A DNA stretch of 64,000 nucleotides from Plectrocnemia conspersa. Its lineage: Eukaryota; Arthropoda; Insecta; Trichoptera; Polycentropodidae. The position numbers and the translations under genes are program-made. The notes beneath the pieces were generated by a model, which was not told the DNA's origin, did no database searches, and saw only the letters and a program-made list of their open reading frames with translations. Location of the stretch: assembly GCA_009617715.1 (NCBI GenBank), contig VTFK01000298.1:1-64000 (forward strand), read 5' to 3'. Positions within the stretch are counted from its first letter, which is position 1, and every line of letters begins with the position of its first letter. Below, one piece after another: positions 37,060 to 47,890 of the stretch.

Positions 37060-37800
37060 CAGTTTTATAAATGCGGCCAGAGTAATAACGCAAGGAGACA
37101 ATGAGAAATCCATTACAAATCATAAGTCTAATTCTTGAATTGTTTCTTCTATAAGAGAAAAAATAGTTTAAGATCACAACAGTCTGCGCAGAAATATTCA
37201 AAGAATAAGATTTGAAAATTAGAGGCTGCAATTAATCCTGATAGAATATTTATATTATGAATTATGTTCGTCACAATTTGAAGGTTTTCTTTAAGCTGAT
37301 TCTGGATCAGAAGGATTATTTGTGCATGGCATATTTTTATCCCGATCCCGAAAACATAAATTTTGATTATGAAATTGCAATTCATCAAGCTTTGTGTGCG
37401 GTATTTCCACAAGCAAGCATATCTAGTACAAAATCATCGGAAGCACTTAGCTTCTTGTAATCTTTTGACCAGATACAATTCTGTTGTCACTTCCATTTAT
37501 TTCAGAACATGATATAATGCATGCTCTTTCTGAACTAGAAAATCATTTATACAATGAATTAGAACCAATTTTAGAATGGTTTATAAACGCCGATATAGGT
37601 CACCTAATGAAACAATAAAATTAGAGCTACACCGAATTTTCCCTCCAACATTGGGTCTATTTACCATAGAACATTAAACGGAAGCGATAGGAGCAATAAT
37701 TTTGCCGAAGCATGTCATCGCTTTGGTAGCAGTTATTCAAAATCATGGATTTTTTTCAATGGTCTTTGAAAAATTGAAAAAGCTTTAACGTTAATATGAG
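37060..37800 (+). mobile_element. Degenerate FLYWCH-MULE transposase
   Basis: The first segment (about 37068-37135) reads ARVITQGDNEKSITNHK, like the end of a FLYWCH zinc finger (C.ARVIT....E.NH). From 37257 a frame gives KDYLCMAYFYPDPENI, then FDYEIAIHQALCAVFPQASI, the MULE core pattern (D)FE.A...A....FP.A. Further on come FPPTLG and, in a shifted frame, NGSDRSNNFAEACHRFGSSY, matching the (R)TNN..E.WH C-terminal motif. Three or more frame breaks make it a pseudogene. Confidence 0.75.
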
Positions 37801-37979
37801 ACCAGGTTTTGTATACGTTACGAAGAAGCTGAACAAAGATTTTTTATAAAGGTTTTAGGGTACGATAGAGAACTTATCATAAAATATTTACGTGGTATTG
37901 CATATTATTTAAATATGGGTTAATCATTTTAATATAAAATTGTTATTCATTTGCTATATTTTACTAATATTTACAATGA

Positions 37980-38640
37980 AGCTTAGCGTGAACGTTTTTT
38001 TTTCGTTTCTGTCGCCCACTGTCGCCTTATTAACCGTCGTCTAGTTAACCGTCGCCCAGTTGTCGCGTACCGGTGCGAGGCGTGTCTCAAAAATATGACA
38101 GCACACAAAGAAAAATGTTCGTGCATATTTTCCATCCTGCGGAGTACGACACGCGCGCGCGTGTGGAAAACCGCATTGGTGAGATTTAACGAACACTGCG
38201 ACACTGTAAGTAATTTACCATTACTACACATTTTTTTCGGTAATATCCCAAAAACGCGATAATGCGTGCGCACGCACACGCAGGGGACTCTTTGTGCGAG
38301 GGCGCAGAAAAAAGCTGATTGCGCTATTCACGTGCGTCGTAATCATAAGGCGAAGAATTTTCCCCTTTATCAAGGAAAATATCGTCCGAGAGCCGTGGGA
38401 AATCGCGATTAGATTACAACTCCGAGGCAGGGCGACTTTTGGGATAGGACGGAGAGCGACGGCCCTGATGGAAATAACCGAACTGCGTCATCGCGCGCTG
38501 CGTTGATAACCGGCGCTCTGCAAGGCAGAACGAGCAGTTAAAACAAAGGTCAGCCCTTTCTGGTTGGCCTTCGACTATTCATCGATATAATATATGTGCC
38601 CGTTTATCTCATTGCAGCCGGCCTATTAATTAAATATCGT
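37980..38640. other. GC/CpG-rich island 13
   Basis: CpG-dense with TGCGTGCGCACGCA (perfect palindrome, near 38263) and tandem AACCGTCG-type units at 38028-38060. Overlapping frames on both strands; no protein is supported. Confidence 0.45.
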
Positions 38641-39430
38641 TTCGGTTGTTACGTAAACAAAATATTTTGAAAAATGAAGCAAAAATGTTTGCGAGATGTA
38701 TAGTAAAAAAGTACGTACCTTAGGAAGATCCCTGGATGGATGAATGAAGATAAGTTTTGTTCTTAAAGCACTTTAACTGACTTAAACGTAGCTTAAAAAT
38801 TATTGAATCGAATAAAATTGAATTGAACTGTATCCGTAACAACGAAAAAACAAAGTTTCAAACAAACGAAAAATATACCATATAAATGTTAAGAGCAATA
38901 TCTAACAATAAATTTTTTAATAAAGTGAATCTTAGCGGTATGAAATAATTCAATTGAACTGATGAAATAAATATACGAATTACTAGTTGGCAAATATAGT
39001 AAAAAAATGTAAAGGTAATTGAAATATCTCAACTAAAATACATTTGTTTTTTCATAGTCGGTGAATAAAAACGGGATTAAAGATAAAGTCGTGAATTCTC
39101 ACTTATACTGTTTTTTTTACTCAGACACTTCAGAAGTAAAAAGCGGCAAATATCAACCTATTGCTTTTAATGAGGCGGTAAAGGACTAGATATAAACATA
39201 AAATAATGCACATACGAAAATAGACCAACATGAATCAGGAGTGGTTAAGACTATTGCTCCATAAGGTATTTATACATTTCCTTTATAATATTATGAACAA
39301 TAGTCAATATCATAGTTTTAGTTTGATAACACAAGTATGCATTTTTAAGTACTGATTTATAAGGTAGTGTGCATACGTAGGTTTGGCTGACCCGACACAA
39401 TTTAAAATATTATTTTTTCACAAAAATACT
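38641..39430. other. AT-rich DNA, no gene seen
   Basis: Nothing recognised apart from its closeness to the candidate exon that follows. Confidence 0.45.
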
Positions 39431-39433
39431 TAC

Positions 39434-39547
39434 CTTATCAAGTACATCATTATTATTTTCTCCAGCATTTTCTATATTCGTTTTATTTAAATTTTTCAGT
39501 TTCGTCTCAATTGCGTTGATCAAACTATTTTCAATAACAGGGACATC
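39434..39547 (-). CDS. Candidate orphan internal exon, 38 codons
   Basis: On the minus strand a T/A-rich tract ends in TTTTAAG, followed by 114 open bases and then GATAAG|GTAAGT, a full consensus donor. Length is a multiple of three and both ends are phase 0. The peptide (DVPVIENSLINAIETKLKNL plus an Asn-rich tail) is hydrophilic and may form one helix. I do not recognise the family, and no partner exon was found nearby, so it may be chance. Confidence 0.25.
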
Positions 39548-40054
39548 CTTAAAATTAAAGTTAAAATTAGAGAAAAAATTAAAACATATATAGAACAGTT
39601 TTATAATCATCCGCCTTCACTGTATTATCGATGAAGTGGATACCTTCCATTCCGAATTATAAGAAGCACACAAGATCGTTCGACTCCTTGGATTTCGCAC
39701 AGTTGCCTTGAAATGTGTTTCGCTGTATCTTTCACCACATTGAATATTTATGTAATATACCCACATCTAACCCGTATAAATTTATATTACTTAAATCAGA
39801 GAGCGTTACTCTTTCTCAATACAAAACTGTTCAGCGCTTGTGTCGATTGGTCCCCTTCATGCATGTTAGACGCATTTTCTCGGTCAATAATTTTTGGATA
39901 CGACTGCATACACCTCTTTCCCTAAGCCACATGTGGGTTGTCCATATTAAATACTTACTTGAGTACATTTTTTTTTAATTTTAATGCGTTAAGCGATCCA
40001 TTTCGTAAATTTGTTGTTGCAAACTAACATTTGCCAACACAGGAATTGGATCAT

Positions 40055-40130
40055 TCTGTACCTACAACCCAAAACTTGCTCCATGTGATTTATTTTTTAA
40101 AATTTAAATTAAATGGTTGTTGTTTTATAT
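40055..40130 (+). mobile_element. Faint mariner relic
   Basis: TYNPKLAPCDLFF resembles the PYSPDLAPCDFFLF motif around the third catalytic residue of mariner transposases. The surroundings are too decayed to extend. Confidence 0.35.
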
Positions 40131-40309
40131 ATAGGACCATAGAAAACAACTAAAATATTATCCAATAAGCAGATCAGAGAAACTTGTCAATTGTGCTATT
40201 TCAAAAAAGCAGCTTTTAGAGAAAATATAAAATTTCTCGCTGCGCGACTAAATGAACAAATAGTCTTATTTTTAATAATATTAAAAACGTACGGGCAATA
40301 TGCCACTAT

Positions 40310-40665
40310 GCATGCGGCATAAATAATTAGCACGATCGGTCGGTTCTAAACGGCAATTTAGCTCAATACGCATGTGCGTACGGCGCGCAAAAGGTTAACC
40401 GCTTGGGTTATTTGGCACATTCGTCGTTTGAGTTTTGTCGTCGTGGAGGAGCCTTCGGGTCTAATCTGCTGGACGTCAAATTCGGAGGTCACATGCAGCA
40501 TTTTTATTAGGTCGTTACGAACGTTGTTTCGCGGCACTTTTATAGCGGCAATGTGACCGGTGCGGGTTATGATCGAGTAAAGAACAGGACAACTATTGCG
40601 TGACGATATGCATCTGGAATAATTGACTTGTTTGTGCTATACGCCGAAACGAGTTTAAGCGGAAG
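40310..40665. other. GC-rich island 14
   Basis: Moderately GC-rich, with CpGs and no recognisable coding. Confidence 0.35.
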
Positions 40666-40753
40666 TTAGATTTAATTAACGACGTGCCATTCGAACAGAT
40701 ATGATAATAATATGATCAACATCTCGAATCATGAATCTTCAATCGATCACACT

Positions 40754-41140
40754 TAATTAAGTAATTTGTTAAATAATAAATAATATAAACAACAGTGGTC
40801 TAATGTTGAAACCTTGTGGAGCTCCAAAAGGGCTAAAATACTTTTTTGAAAAATTACGTCACGAACTGACTGCAATCGTTTAAATAAGTTTTCCCAGCAA
40901 AATCCCATGATAAACTTTGTCAAATGTTTTTCTAAATCTATAAAGATAGTATCCATTTGAACTCCCGTATCACCGTTGAGAATTATAAAAGTTTGGTGAC
41001 CGTGGATCATTTGAAAGAAAACATTCTGTTGTGTTACCAAGATTTTCCTGATAATGATTATAAATATATTTGTGGAGAATTATTTCAAATGATTTACCTA
41101 AAATACAATATATCACGAAAGTATTTTATTATATACTGAA
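40754..41140 (-). mobile_element. Jockey-like LINE reverse-transcriptase fragment
   Basis: Minus-strand frames give KSFEIILHKYIYNHY (RT fingers), then QMDTIFIDLEK (the first catalytic Asp in D..KAFD), then YHGILLGKL in a shifted frame, and APQGFNIRPLLFILFI (the PQGS..GPLLF motif). The order is that of LINE RT motifs. Several frameshifts and a lost Gly/Ser in PQGS show decay. It covers the region just upstream of the part kept in the 21.8 kb copy. Confidence 0.75.
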
Positions 41141-42100
41141 AAATGACTGCAATAAAATTTGAAGTGTTTTTTAATACATATTTTGAACTCAATATCAAAA
41201 TAAAAATGCAAGGCTAGTAAAATTTTTAGTAAAAGCTAGCGAAACAATTTTGTTTTCGACCGACATGGCATTTACCAGGCCTCAGTCACAGCAGTGTTTT
41301 TAAATAACCATGTCAATTTCTAATTCGTTCAGTGATCTGATTTTCTGTGCGAAAGAAAAAAATGACGTTGTTCAGATTTATTTTGGTTATTCCCAATAAA
41401 AATGTCGTTAAAGTAAGGAAAATTTTGCTTGTTCGTCTTTATACTTTTGGTTTCCATACTTTGCGGGCGCTGTGATGAACCTCCGTATAATGTTACGTAG
41501 AAGATTAATTTAAAAAAAAAACATTTTATGTATTTTGCTGGTCCTTCGAATCACCATAAGACGCTTTACTAAATATACATAAACAGTATAAACAAGTACA
41601 ACGTGGTAAAAATTTAAGTTTCAGTGCAATAAAAAAAATAAGCGCTGCTGTTATTAACAATGTGCTCGAGACACTCACACTAATAATTTATAAGTACAGG
41701 AAAAAATAGCATCTTGTGAGAAAATGATACGCGATTGACAATGCTGTCTACCCCGCGTAAATGGGCTATTGTTATTTTCATGCCTTGTGGCCATCTAGAA
41801 GTTCCACTTTAATATTATTATTTTATATTTCGTGAGTGTATACAAGAAGCGATGCAACTGAGCCGCCAACATTTCACCAGAGCTGTCTCGAACCAGCAAT
41901 ATAAACTATGTGATACTTCGACGGGCAGAGACAGAAAGATAGAAGAAGACGCTTTCCAAACTCAACCACCAGGAGTCGCAACAAGAGACCAGGGTCGTCA
42001 AGAAGGATGATACAAAAACGTTTTAGGTCTTTACAAATTTATTTTTAGATGGCACTTAAATGTTTGGGAGGAGAGGCGATTTTTCTCTCCGCCAGAATTA
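41141..42100. other. Non-coding stretch
   Basis: AT-rich to 41800. From 41830 to 42010 it is mixed-composition, with broken frames on the + strand. That part may belong to the element carrying repeat B. Confidence 0.4.
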
Positions 42101-42159
42101 CATCAGCAGATCGTCTAGACTCTAGAGTCATTACGATATACATATATATCACAGTTCGG

Positions 42160-42335
42160 AGAGCATCGCGAGAACACATCACAAGTGCCAGTTACTCTAC
42201 CGACAATAATACAACGCGACACTCCAACGAAGACTCCGAATTCCAAGACCAGCTATTTCGACTCCAATGGTAACTAATATATGCTTATAAAAATGTTTTC
42301 AGACTTTTCAGTGTCTATTTTGGCTACATAATCAC
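42160..42335. repeat. Dispersed repeat family B, copy 2
   Basis: Shares CGACAATAATACAAC, CGACACTCCA and GTCTATTTTGGCT with 16195-16380 in the same order and orientation. A 102-codon frame just beyond (42402-42710, +) has no family motif. Confidence 0.5.
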
Positions 42336-42839
42336 ACCATTTTGGCCTAAGACCCGAAAAATGCATTTGTATAAAAATTTACTTGAATTCAAAAACTGTT
42401 TTTGGAGTTCGTGCTATTTATCAACCACAATATTATTTCTCTCTTTGTGACGTTCAATAGATATAGTTTTATCATTAATTGTGATCTATGGTTCTTTATT
42501 ATTTTTGTAAAGGCTGCTAAAACACTGTTTCTTTTAAACGAACGGGACTCTTTTAACCTTGTACAAATTAGTAGAAGCTCGACAATTACAGGTGGTGCAG
42601 TTTATGAAACAAATATCAGAAATTGGGCGCGTTTGGTGCATGATCTTGGAATAAACATGTTTGTTTCCAAGTTCATCGAATGCATAGTGATGCATGAATG
42701 CTTATGTTGAAAGATAAATTAAATATAAGTCGATATATGATTTGAGATTGTATTATATTTTAACCTACAGAATATCTCCTACATTATTACTAAATAAATC
42801 ATAATGGTTCGGTTATGTTTTTTTCTAAAGTCTCCCGCG

Positions 42840-43250
42840 TATTTCTTAGCCGAAAGAAAATCTGCCGATGCGCAATTTCCACATGTGCACCGGAAAATGC
42901 GTCAGTTGCGCAATACGTATACGTAGAATGTATATGTAGGCATACATCTTTTCATACATTTTCTGCTTGAACAACATTTTTTTGGACGCGCAGGGCTCGG
43001 AGACCCAACGCGTAGAACCACTTACATAACCATCGCAACTTGTTATCTCATGGACCTTGGCAGACCGCAGCACAACTGGTTTGGCATTCTAAATAACGAC
43101 CGTGCGTACCGAAAAAAACACCAAGCCCAGCGACTGCAAACCTTATACGCAAATTGACATGGAAAAAAATAATATATAATTTTCGAAGGTATTCGGGTGC
43201 TGGAATAATCCGATTTTACAAATAGACGTGGTATCCCTATGTGAGTTTGC
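42840..43250. other. GC-richer island 15
   Basis: Mixed composition with CpGs. Two overlapping minus frames (42846-43073 and 43043-43252) lack motifs and consensus splice sites. Confidence 0.35.
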
Positions 43251-44094
43251 ATATTATATTAGTGTGAGACGAGCAAGAAAGTGGTAATTTGAAAAACTTG
43301 CCATAGCAATCATCGATCGATCAGAAAGTGAATATTTTATGGGAAAATTCAAAATTATGCGATGACGACATTGTTGACCTTCGTAACCGATGCGTATTCC
43401 TCACGTTGGACAAGTCTTTTGGACGTACACGTCGGAATTTAGATAAAACGTTCCAGGAATTTAAATAAAACTCAGAAACGAGTTTTATTGAAAAATATCT
43501 TGCAATAAGCCTTAAATTTCTTTAATTGGTAATTAAATTAAATTATAAACCTCTTTTTATATTTTTTTATTTAATTTTTAAAGTGTGACTAACTTTTTAC
43601 TTTATAGACGTTCTGAGTTAATATAGACATCTATCGACGTATGAAGTAACTTTTATATTATATTATTTATTATGTCAAATATCTGTATATAAAATATCGT
43701 AATATGAAATACTAAAATAAATTTGAATAATTAATATTAACAATATGTACTTAGAATCCTATTGATTAGGTTAATAATAATCTAGTCTGAAATAATAATT
43801 TAATAATAGGGTTAATAACACAACTTAGAAGTCACACATCGCAGCACAAAAGTGGCGCCTCAAAGATATATGTAGTAATTAAATCAAAACACCCAAAAAC
43901 AATAATTAAAACATGACTCCTATACGAGATAGTCAAAATATATTTTCTGGCTGCGTGGATTTCTTCTTGTGTAAATATAGATTCATCATAAAAGTAATTT
44001 AAGATGTCTGTATGTCCGTAACATTATTGTGTTTCAATATAAATATATTGAGTTGCAAAATATATTCTGTTTCTTTTTCAATAATTTTTAAAAA

Positions 44095-44455
44095 ATACAA
44101 TAAATAAAAGAAAGTAAAATAAAACTAATTAAATGATTTTATTTTGATTTTATGCGACCTACAAATTGAAAACGACTGATAAATAATTTTAACATATGTT
44201 ACTTTGAACAGCAAAGAGACGTTTCGCAACGTCTAAATTTGAACGTGGGTCCGCGTGGCGGGCGCCGTTATACTAAACAAGTACCAAGCAAAACCATCAT
44301 TTTTAATTTTATTAATAGCGAGATTTTTTGTACATATTTTTTTAAACTAGCAATGAAGCAAAATATAATGAAATAAATTTAATGATTTCAATATTGATCT
44401 TATGCGACCCACAGATTGAAAGCCACTGATGAAATAATTTTCAATACATTTCATC
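44095..44455. repeat. Two direct ~100-bp repeats with a hAT-like end
   Basis: The units at about 44100-44195 and 44345-44450 share ATGATTT, then ATTTTGAT.TTATGCGACC and CA.ATTGAAA.C.ACTGAT. Reversed, the core reads CAGTGGCTTTCAATCTGTGG, then GTCGCAT, very like the usual hAT start CAGTGGTTCTCAACC..GGGTCGC. Similarity continues past the expected terminus, so a tandem copy of an old hAT end is one reading. Confidence 0.45.
44205..44275. repeat. Dispersed repeat family D with perfect hairpin
   Basis: AGACGTTTCGCAACGTCT (44217-44234) is a 7-bp perfect stem with a 4-base loop. The reverse strand phrase GTTGCGAAACGTCT.TTTGCTGTTCAAA recurs at about 46463-46490 on the + strand. Confidence 0.5.
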
Positions 44456-44559
44456 ACGTTTTGTTCTTTAATTATTTTTAACTCAAAAGTAATCATATTT
44501 TTTTCTTACGATAAGCTTTTTTTTAGATAGTCAGTCATACATTAAAATGTTTTGCAGAA

Positions 44560-45450
44560 GTGCAGAAAACACGTGACTTCCCCTTTCTTCAGCTCCACCG
44601 AGACACGAGCCACGAGCCGCGAAATAATTATGAAAAAGCCACGTCTGTGGACGCAACCCAAGAGGACTTCCACGGCCGACGGTCAAATCCAGGTGCTGTA
44701 ATGCCTTATTGTCAGATTTGACTTTATATATTATTGTATAAATATTTGTCAAACATAATAGTTTTTGTATGAGTAATCAATTTATTGTACATTAAATTGA
44801 GATTTTTTATGACAAATCTAATTGTCATACCCAGTTAAAAGGTTATTAATAGTGAGACCTCAAATATTAAATTCATCTACCATTCGTATTATTTTACTTT
44901 TTGCTTCTTTATATTTAGGGATTTAATTATACCGGTCAGCCGTAAAGGTATCTCCAATCTGATCAAATCTGGAAATTGAAGGCTCGAATTATAATTATTC
45001 AATATGCAAATGGATCGGAGCGTGCATATGACCCAACAGGGAGTGGGAACAATGGGCGTGTTATTAATCCACCCCTTCAACGCGCCCCTGTGTATAGATT
45101 TTTAACAAAAAATATCCCAATAGAAATATGAAACCTGCGAGGTGGGCACAGAGATTAAAAAAAATCATATTTTACTCTCTGACGTGGATATTAATTCATC
45201 TAAATAAACTTGGAAATTCTACCCGTTTTCCAGTTTAAAATGTAATGCGACTCCAAGGTCTATGGTTTTAAAATTTTCCCACGAGCTACACGTGCCGGAA
45301 AAATGTAGCAGCCGACCAGCCAGCCGTTCGTTATAGACACAAACCACAAGCGGCCAAGGCCTGTAGGGATTATTCCCTTTGCGCAAGCATGAGAAGAGTA
45401 TTTTCTTCGCACTATAAATAAGACAAATGTGTGGAATGAGTAAGAAGAAC
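44560..45450. other. Mixed stretch with three weak GC-rich patches
   Basis: Patches at 44560-44700, 44930-45095 and 45230-45400. The second holds ATATGCAAAT, an octamer-type POU site. No coding is supported. Confidence 0.35.
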
Positions 45451-45649
45451 AAAGCACAACTATGGAAATTCGTATTTGTGAGTCAATAATAAGATCTTCA
45501 GAGCAGGTAAATGACCAGCCAAGTCCTGGTGCTATAAAAATACCACAACACTGAGCTAAATATGCTTAATACAATATACAGGACCAATGGGAGGAAATCC
45601 AGAAACCTACTTATTCTTCTTAACATCTTCATTGAACTTCCAATGAAAA

Positions 45650-46120
45650 TTTTAAAAATTGTTAAAATTTGTATATTTTAAAATTAATATAATTTTTTAA
45701 TGAAAAAAAATGTTAAACATTAAATGTTACGTCTAGGAAGTGTTGCTTCCATTGAAATAAATAGTAGTTGAAAGGAGCAAGTTCTCGAGAATGAGGTGGA
45801 TGATATAAAACTTTTCAGACAAGTTCCATGATGTTATCAAGACGCGCATTGTCTGTTGACAAGTGCAGGCCTTTTTTACTTCCTCGTGCAAACGATACAG
45901 CTATCACAACAAAAGCTTACTGCTATTGTTTGGCCAGATTTAAGAGTTTCGTAATGCATAATCTTATCATATATACAAAATATTTTTTGTTACAGTAAGC
46001 CCATAGTTTTGAGGTAGCTTTTGCTACTTGACTTTTGGATAAACACTGTCTTCTGACTGTCATAAAAGTGGAGCCAAACACAATACAACAATAGAAAAAA
46101 GCTCTCATGACTAAATAATT
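45650..46120 (-). mobile_element. Decayed mariner transposase relic
   Basis: The minus strand gives IMHYETLKSGQTIAV (Y.ELL.PGQTI region), then LSTDNARLDNIMELV and VLYHPPHSRELAPFNYYLFQ. This is the DNARPH ... HPPYSPDLAPSDYYLF block of mariner. One stop and several frame changes are visible. It is a different and better-kept lineage from the three relics at 19-28 kb. Confidence 0.75.
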
Positions 46121-46149
46121 ACGTTAATAATTGAAAATATTGTAAGGAC

Positions 46150-46335
46150 TACCTAATCACTCATAAGTATCGTAAAAAATACTATTTGGTTGGAAAGGAC
46201 GCGCGCTAAATAATACATTCTACCGTGCACACGTGATTATTGTTATTCTATCCTTGGTTACCGATCGCCTGAGAGATCTAAATCGTTTTTATCTCGGGGG
46301 TGTGTGTAAGTATAATTTATTTACATCTGATGTAT
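46150..46335. repeat. Dispersed repeat family A, copy 2
   Basis: Second copy of the sequence at 15935-16145, sharing GGAAAG.ACGCGCGCTA and AATACATTCTAC. The right half is more diverged. Confidence 0.5.
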
Positions 46336-46346
46336 TTTGGTGAAGT

Positions 46347-46420
46347 TATATTTTCACTAGTAAAGTCCAAATACATTTTCACAAGTAAATATATATTTCT
46401 ACTAGCGAAAATATAATTTA
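46347..46420. repeat. Palindromic TTTTCACTAGTAAA cluster
   Basis: TATATTTTCACTAGTAAA and TTTCTACTAGCGAAAATATA are imperfect inverted arms around another TTTTCACAAGTAAA unit. A related phrase lies at 27201-27240. It may be a MITE core. Confidence 0.4.
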
Positions 46421-46747
46421 ACTGATAGGCGCTAAAATGGCTATAAAGCTTAATTTGACAGTTGCGAAACGTCTATTTGCTGTTCAAAAAAATTCTATAG
46501 AACTTGCATTAGGTCGAGTCCAAAATACAAACTAAGCCAACTCATCTCTCATGAAAAAATAAGCGGAAGAATAAGTGCAGACAGACACATCTCACATATT
46601 GCTCTATAGTTTGTCTGGATTTCGGTATTACACTATATTTTAAAAATATTATAGCTATTCTTACCAATATAACTATAGATTTCTGATATGAGAGTATTAG
46701 TCAAAGTATATTCAAATTCAAATTTGGTCAATATGAGAGCGCAAATA

Positions 46748-46825
46748 ATTATCATTTCTCAGAAGGCAAAAATTCACGTCAAAAGCAATAAAATTGCGTC
46801 GGCGCTGCCGCCGTCCCACTATATC
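46748..46825 (+). repeat. Dispersed repeat family C, copy 2
   Basis: AATTATCATTTCTCAGAAGG, then CACGTCAAAAGCAATAAAAT and GCGTCGGCG. It abuts the LINE fragment that begins about 10 bp later. Confidence 0.65.
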
Positions 46826-46835
46826 CCCGCGCCTT

Positions 46836-47215
46836 TCTTTTATGAGCTTTGGGATATGATTCGCTGAGTTCGCATTTTTTCAAACTACTGAAGAGTGCTA
46901 TCGACAATCCAGCCATTTTCGAGGAATTCCAGTTTGAGAACCACGATCGTGTCCTTTTTTGATGATCTTTGGGACTAAGATGTCCGCATTTGCCGACTCG
47001 CCTATGCCTGTCTCCATCCGGTTCCTTAATACGCTGTCATTACACATTGATCTGTTTAATGTCAGGTTCGTATCGTATAATTTTATGTTTCTTTTTATGT
47101 ATTATTTTTTGTGTATTGAAATAATACAGTGAATTGTTTTTGATCGTCGTGACGCATTGGGGTAACCTGTCACGATGGTCTTAATTTAATTTAAATAAAT
47201 CTAGCTTTTAAATAT
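46836..47215 (+). mobile_element. Jockey-like LINE 3' end with tail hairpin
   Basis: The + frame reads ALGYDSLSS (matching ALGYVSLST in the 21.8 kb copy), then, after a deletion, FFKLLKSAIDNPAIFEEFQF (matching FWKLLKGIVDNPSVLEQLQM). It continues with KMSAFADSPMPVSIRFLNTL for the C-terminus. The 3' UTR ends in the hairpin TCGTGAC..GTCACGA (47147-47175) and TTTAATTTAAATAAAT. Frameshifts make it inactive. Confidence 0.85.
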
Positions 47216-47599
47216 CAAATTACCTGTCATAAACAAGACGTTATATTTCGTATGCTATTAAATTGTATTTTTTATGAATAAGGGAAATGATCCAACGTCT
47301 TTCTGACAGTGATGAGTTTTTCTATTCGTATTTTAGTTAATACAATTCGCATGCCAGAATCTCCAGTTTGTGTTACATCTTAGCTTTGTCAAGATTTAGG
47401 TTATACATATGCATAGATTTTTTAAACATTGAGAGCATTTAACATTCTTATGTTTTGTAGATATAAAACAAAATTATGAGGTGATTTTTAGACTATTACA
47501 GTTACTAGCATTTAAAATTATAAACAATTGAATACGTCAATATAATTATTATAATAGTACTACAATATTCTATTTATTAAAAAATACAATTTAATGTCT

Positions 47600-47890
47600 T
47601 TAATTGCGTCACGATTATTTATCAGATTGCCCGAGTATTTCGAAACGCTTTTGCTTCTGCAACGTAGATTGCAACTACAGTTCATTTTATCACGCACGCT
47701 CGCTAGCGATCAATACTCGGATGGGTTATCTCTCGAGAGTGGTTCGGCTCGAACCCAGTTTAATTCTCTGGCCGCCGGCAATGTGCATTTCCACACAAAG
47801 GTTGAACGTCAACAGCGAGGGTAATCAGCGACACCCCACTCCTACTCCGATTCGACCCATCTCCACCCACCCTCCAGAACCTACCGAAAA
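47600..47890. other. GC-rich island 16
   Basis: Overlapping + frames (47594-47824 and 47604-47915) in GC-richer DNA. They lack motifs and end without consensus donors. Confidence 0.35.

Noticed and set aside
42402..42710. 102-codon + frame
   Set aside because: No recognisable domain. Its beginning is T-rich hydrophobic and its end is unrelated in character.
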